This document shows, one piece after another, positions 6,090-6,253 of a DNA stretch of 6,253 nucleotides (within the stretch, counting starts at the first letter, position 1; every line of letters starts with the position of its first letter). Below the pieces are notes generated by a model. It had not been told where the DNA came from. It made no database searches and saw only the letters and a program-made list of their open reading frames with translations. This DNA is from Clostridia bacterium. GTDB lineage: Bacteria; Bacillota_A; Clostridia; Christensenellales; Aristaeellaceae. A program made the translations under genes and the position numbers. The stretch lies in NCBI GenBank assembly GCA_017412025.1, contig JAFQOY010000064.1, positions 1-6,253 on the forward strand, written 5' to 3'.

Positions 6090-6253
6090 GTCAAAGGCTT
6101 TGCACAATGGCGTGCCGTTCGTGGCAAGACGTGTGCTGGTCTCCCCACATCCGAAACCTACAGTCAGGATTCTTGAGATCAAAAGCTGTCGGGAGCTGCC
6201 CGAAGTCCTGTATCCTTCCTATGAAATGCAGGTCTATGGACAGGTTGGGCTAC
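6090..6253. other. Unassigned right edge, lower GC
   Basis: These 164 bases hold no gene that I can identify. By hand count 62 of the 120 bases at 6121-6240 are G or C, clearly lower than in the neighbouring genes. Three frames reach the edge or come from it without a stop: a plus frame from GTG 6112 or GTG 6121 that runs through residues VRILEIKSCRELPEVLYPSY; a plus frame from ATG 6107, preceded by AAAGG at 6093-6097 but with unconvincing protein composition; and a minus frame that enters at the edge and stops with TGA at 6091-6093. None shows a motif I recognise. The edge may carry the beginning or end of a gene of different origin. Confidence 0.4.

Noticed and set aside
4571..6148. A 525-codon open frame on the minus strand across mazF and the YitT-family gene
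   Set aside because: It is a mirror frame caused by GC-rich codon use in the plus-strand genes. Its product is arginine- and histidine-rich without any motif, and the plus-strand genes have clear families.
5991..6176. Small 61-codon plus-strand open frame after the YitT-family gene
   Set aside because: It runs straight through the strong terminator stem and T-run, and its start has no ribosome binding site of its own, so it is very unlikely to be a gene.

Overview
The window is GC-rich bacterial DNA, densely coded, and looks like a chromosomal segment from a Bacillota (Firmicutes) organism, most likely a high-GC member of the Clostridia. The reasons are the strong AGGAGG-like ribosome binding sites, sigma-A type promoters, a YitT/DUF2179 membrane protein, and an acpS - NAD(P)HX repair - mazF gene order that recalls the acpS-ydcC-alr-ndoAI-ndoA region of Bacillus subtilis. 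The taxonomic placement is inference.

Left part (1-1670, minus strand): a two-gene operon of a MoxR-family AAA+ ATPase followed, with an ATGA stop/start overlap, by a DUF58 membrane protein that runs off the left edge. Its promoter can be read at 1713-1741.

Middle (1742-4993, plus strand): a divergent promoter (1774-1802) drives a biotin-protein ligase lacking the DNA-binding domain (birA), holo-ACP synthase (acpS, overlapping birA by 8 bp), a fused NAD(P)HX epimerase/dehydratase (nnr) and a MazF-type endoribonuclease with no recognisable mazE antitoxin. BirA and AcpS attach the two swinging-arm cofactors (biotin and phosphopantetheine) needed for fatty acid synthesis. Nnr repairs damaged nicotinamide cofactors. 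A GC palindrome lies between the two divergent promoters. A terminator follows mazF.

Right part (4994-6253): a stand-alone YitT-family membrane protein with a C-terminal DUF2179 domain, closed by a very strong terminator (6041-6089). The last 164 bases are visibly less GC-rich and hold no gene that can be assigned, although reading frames on both strands run off the edge.

No tRNA, rRNA, CRISPR array, insertion sequence or clearly new system was seen. The most interesting points are the orphan toxin in a housekeeping operon and the divergent regulatory region.
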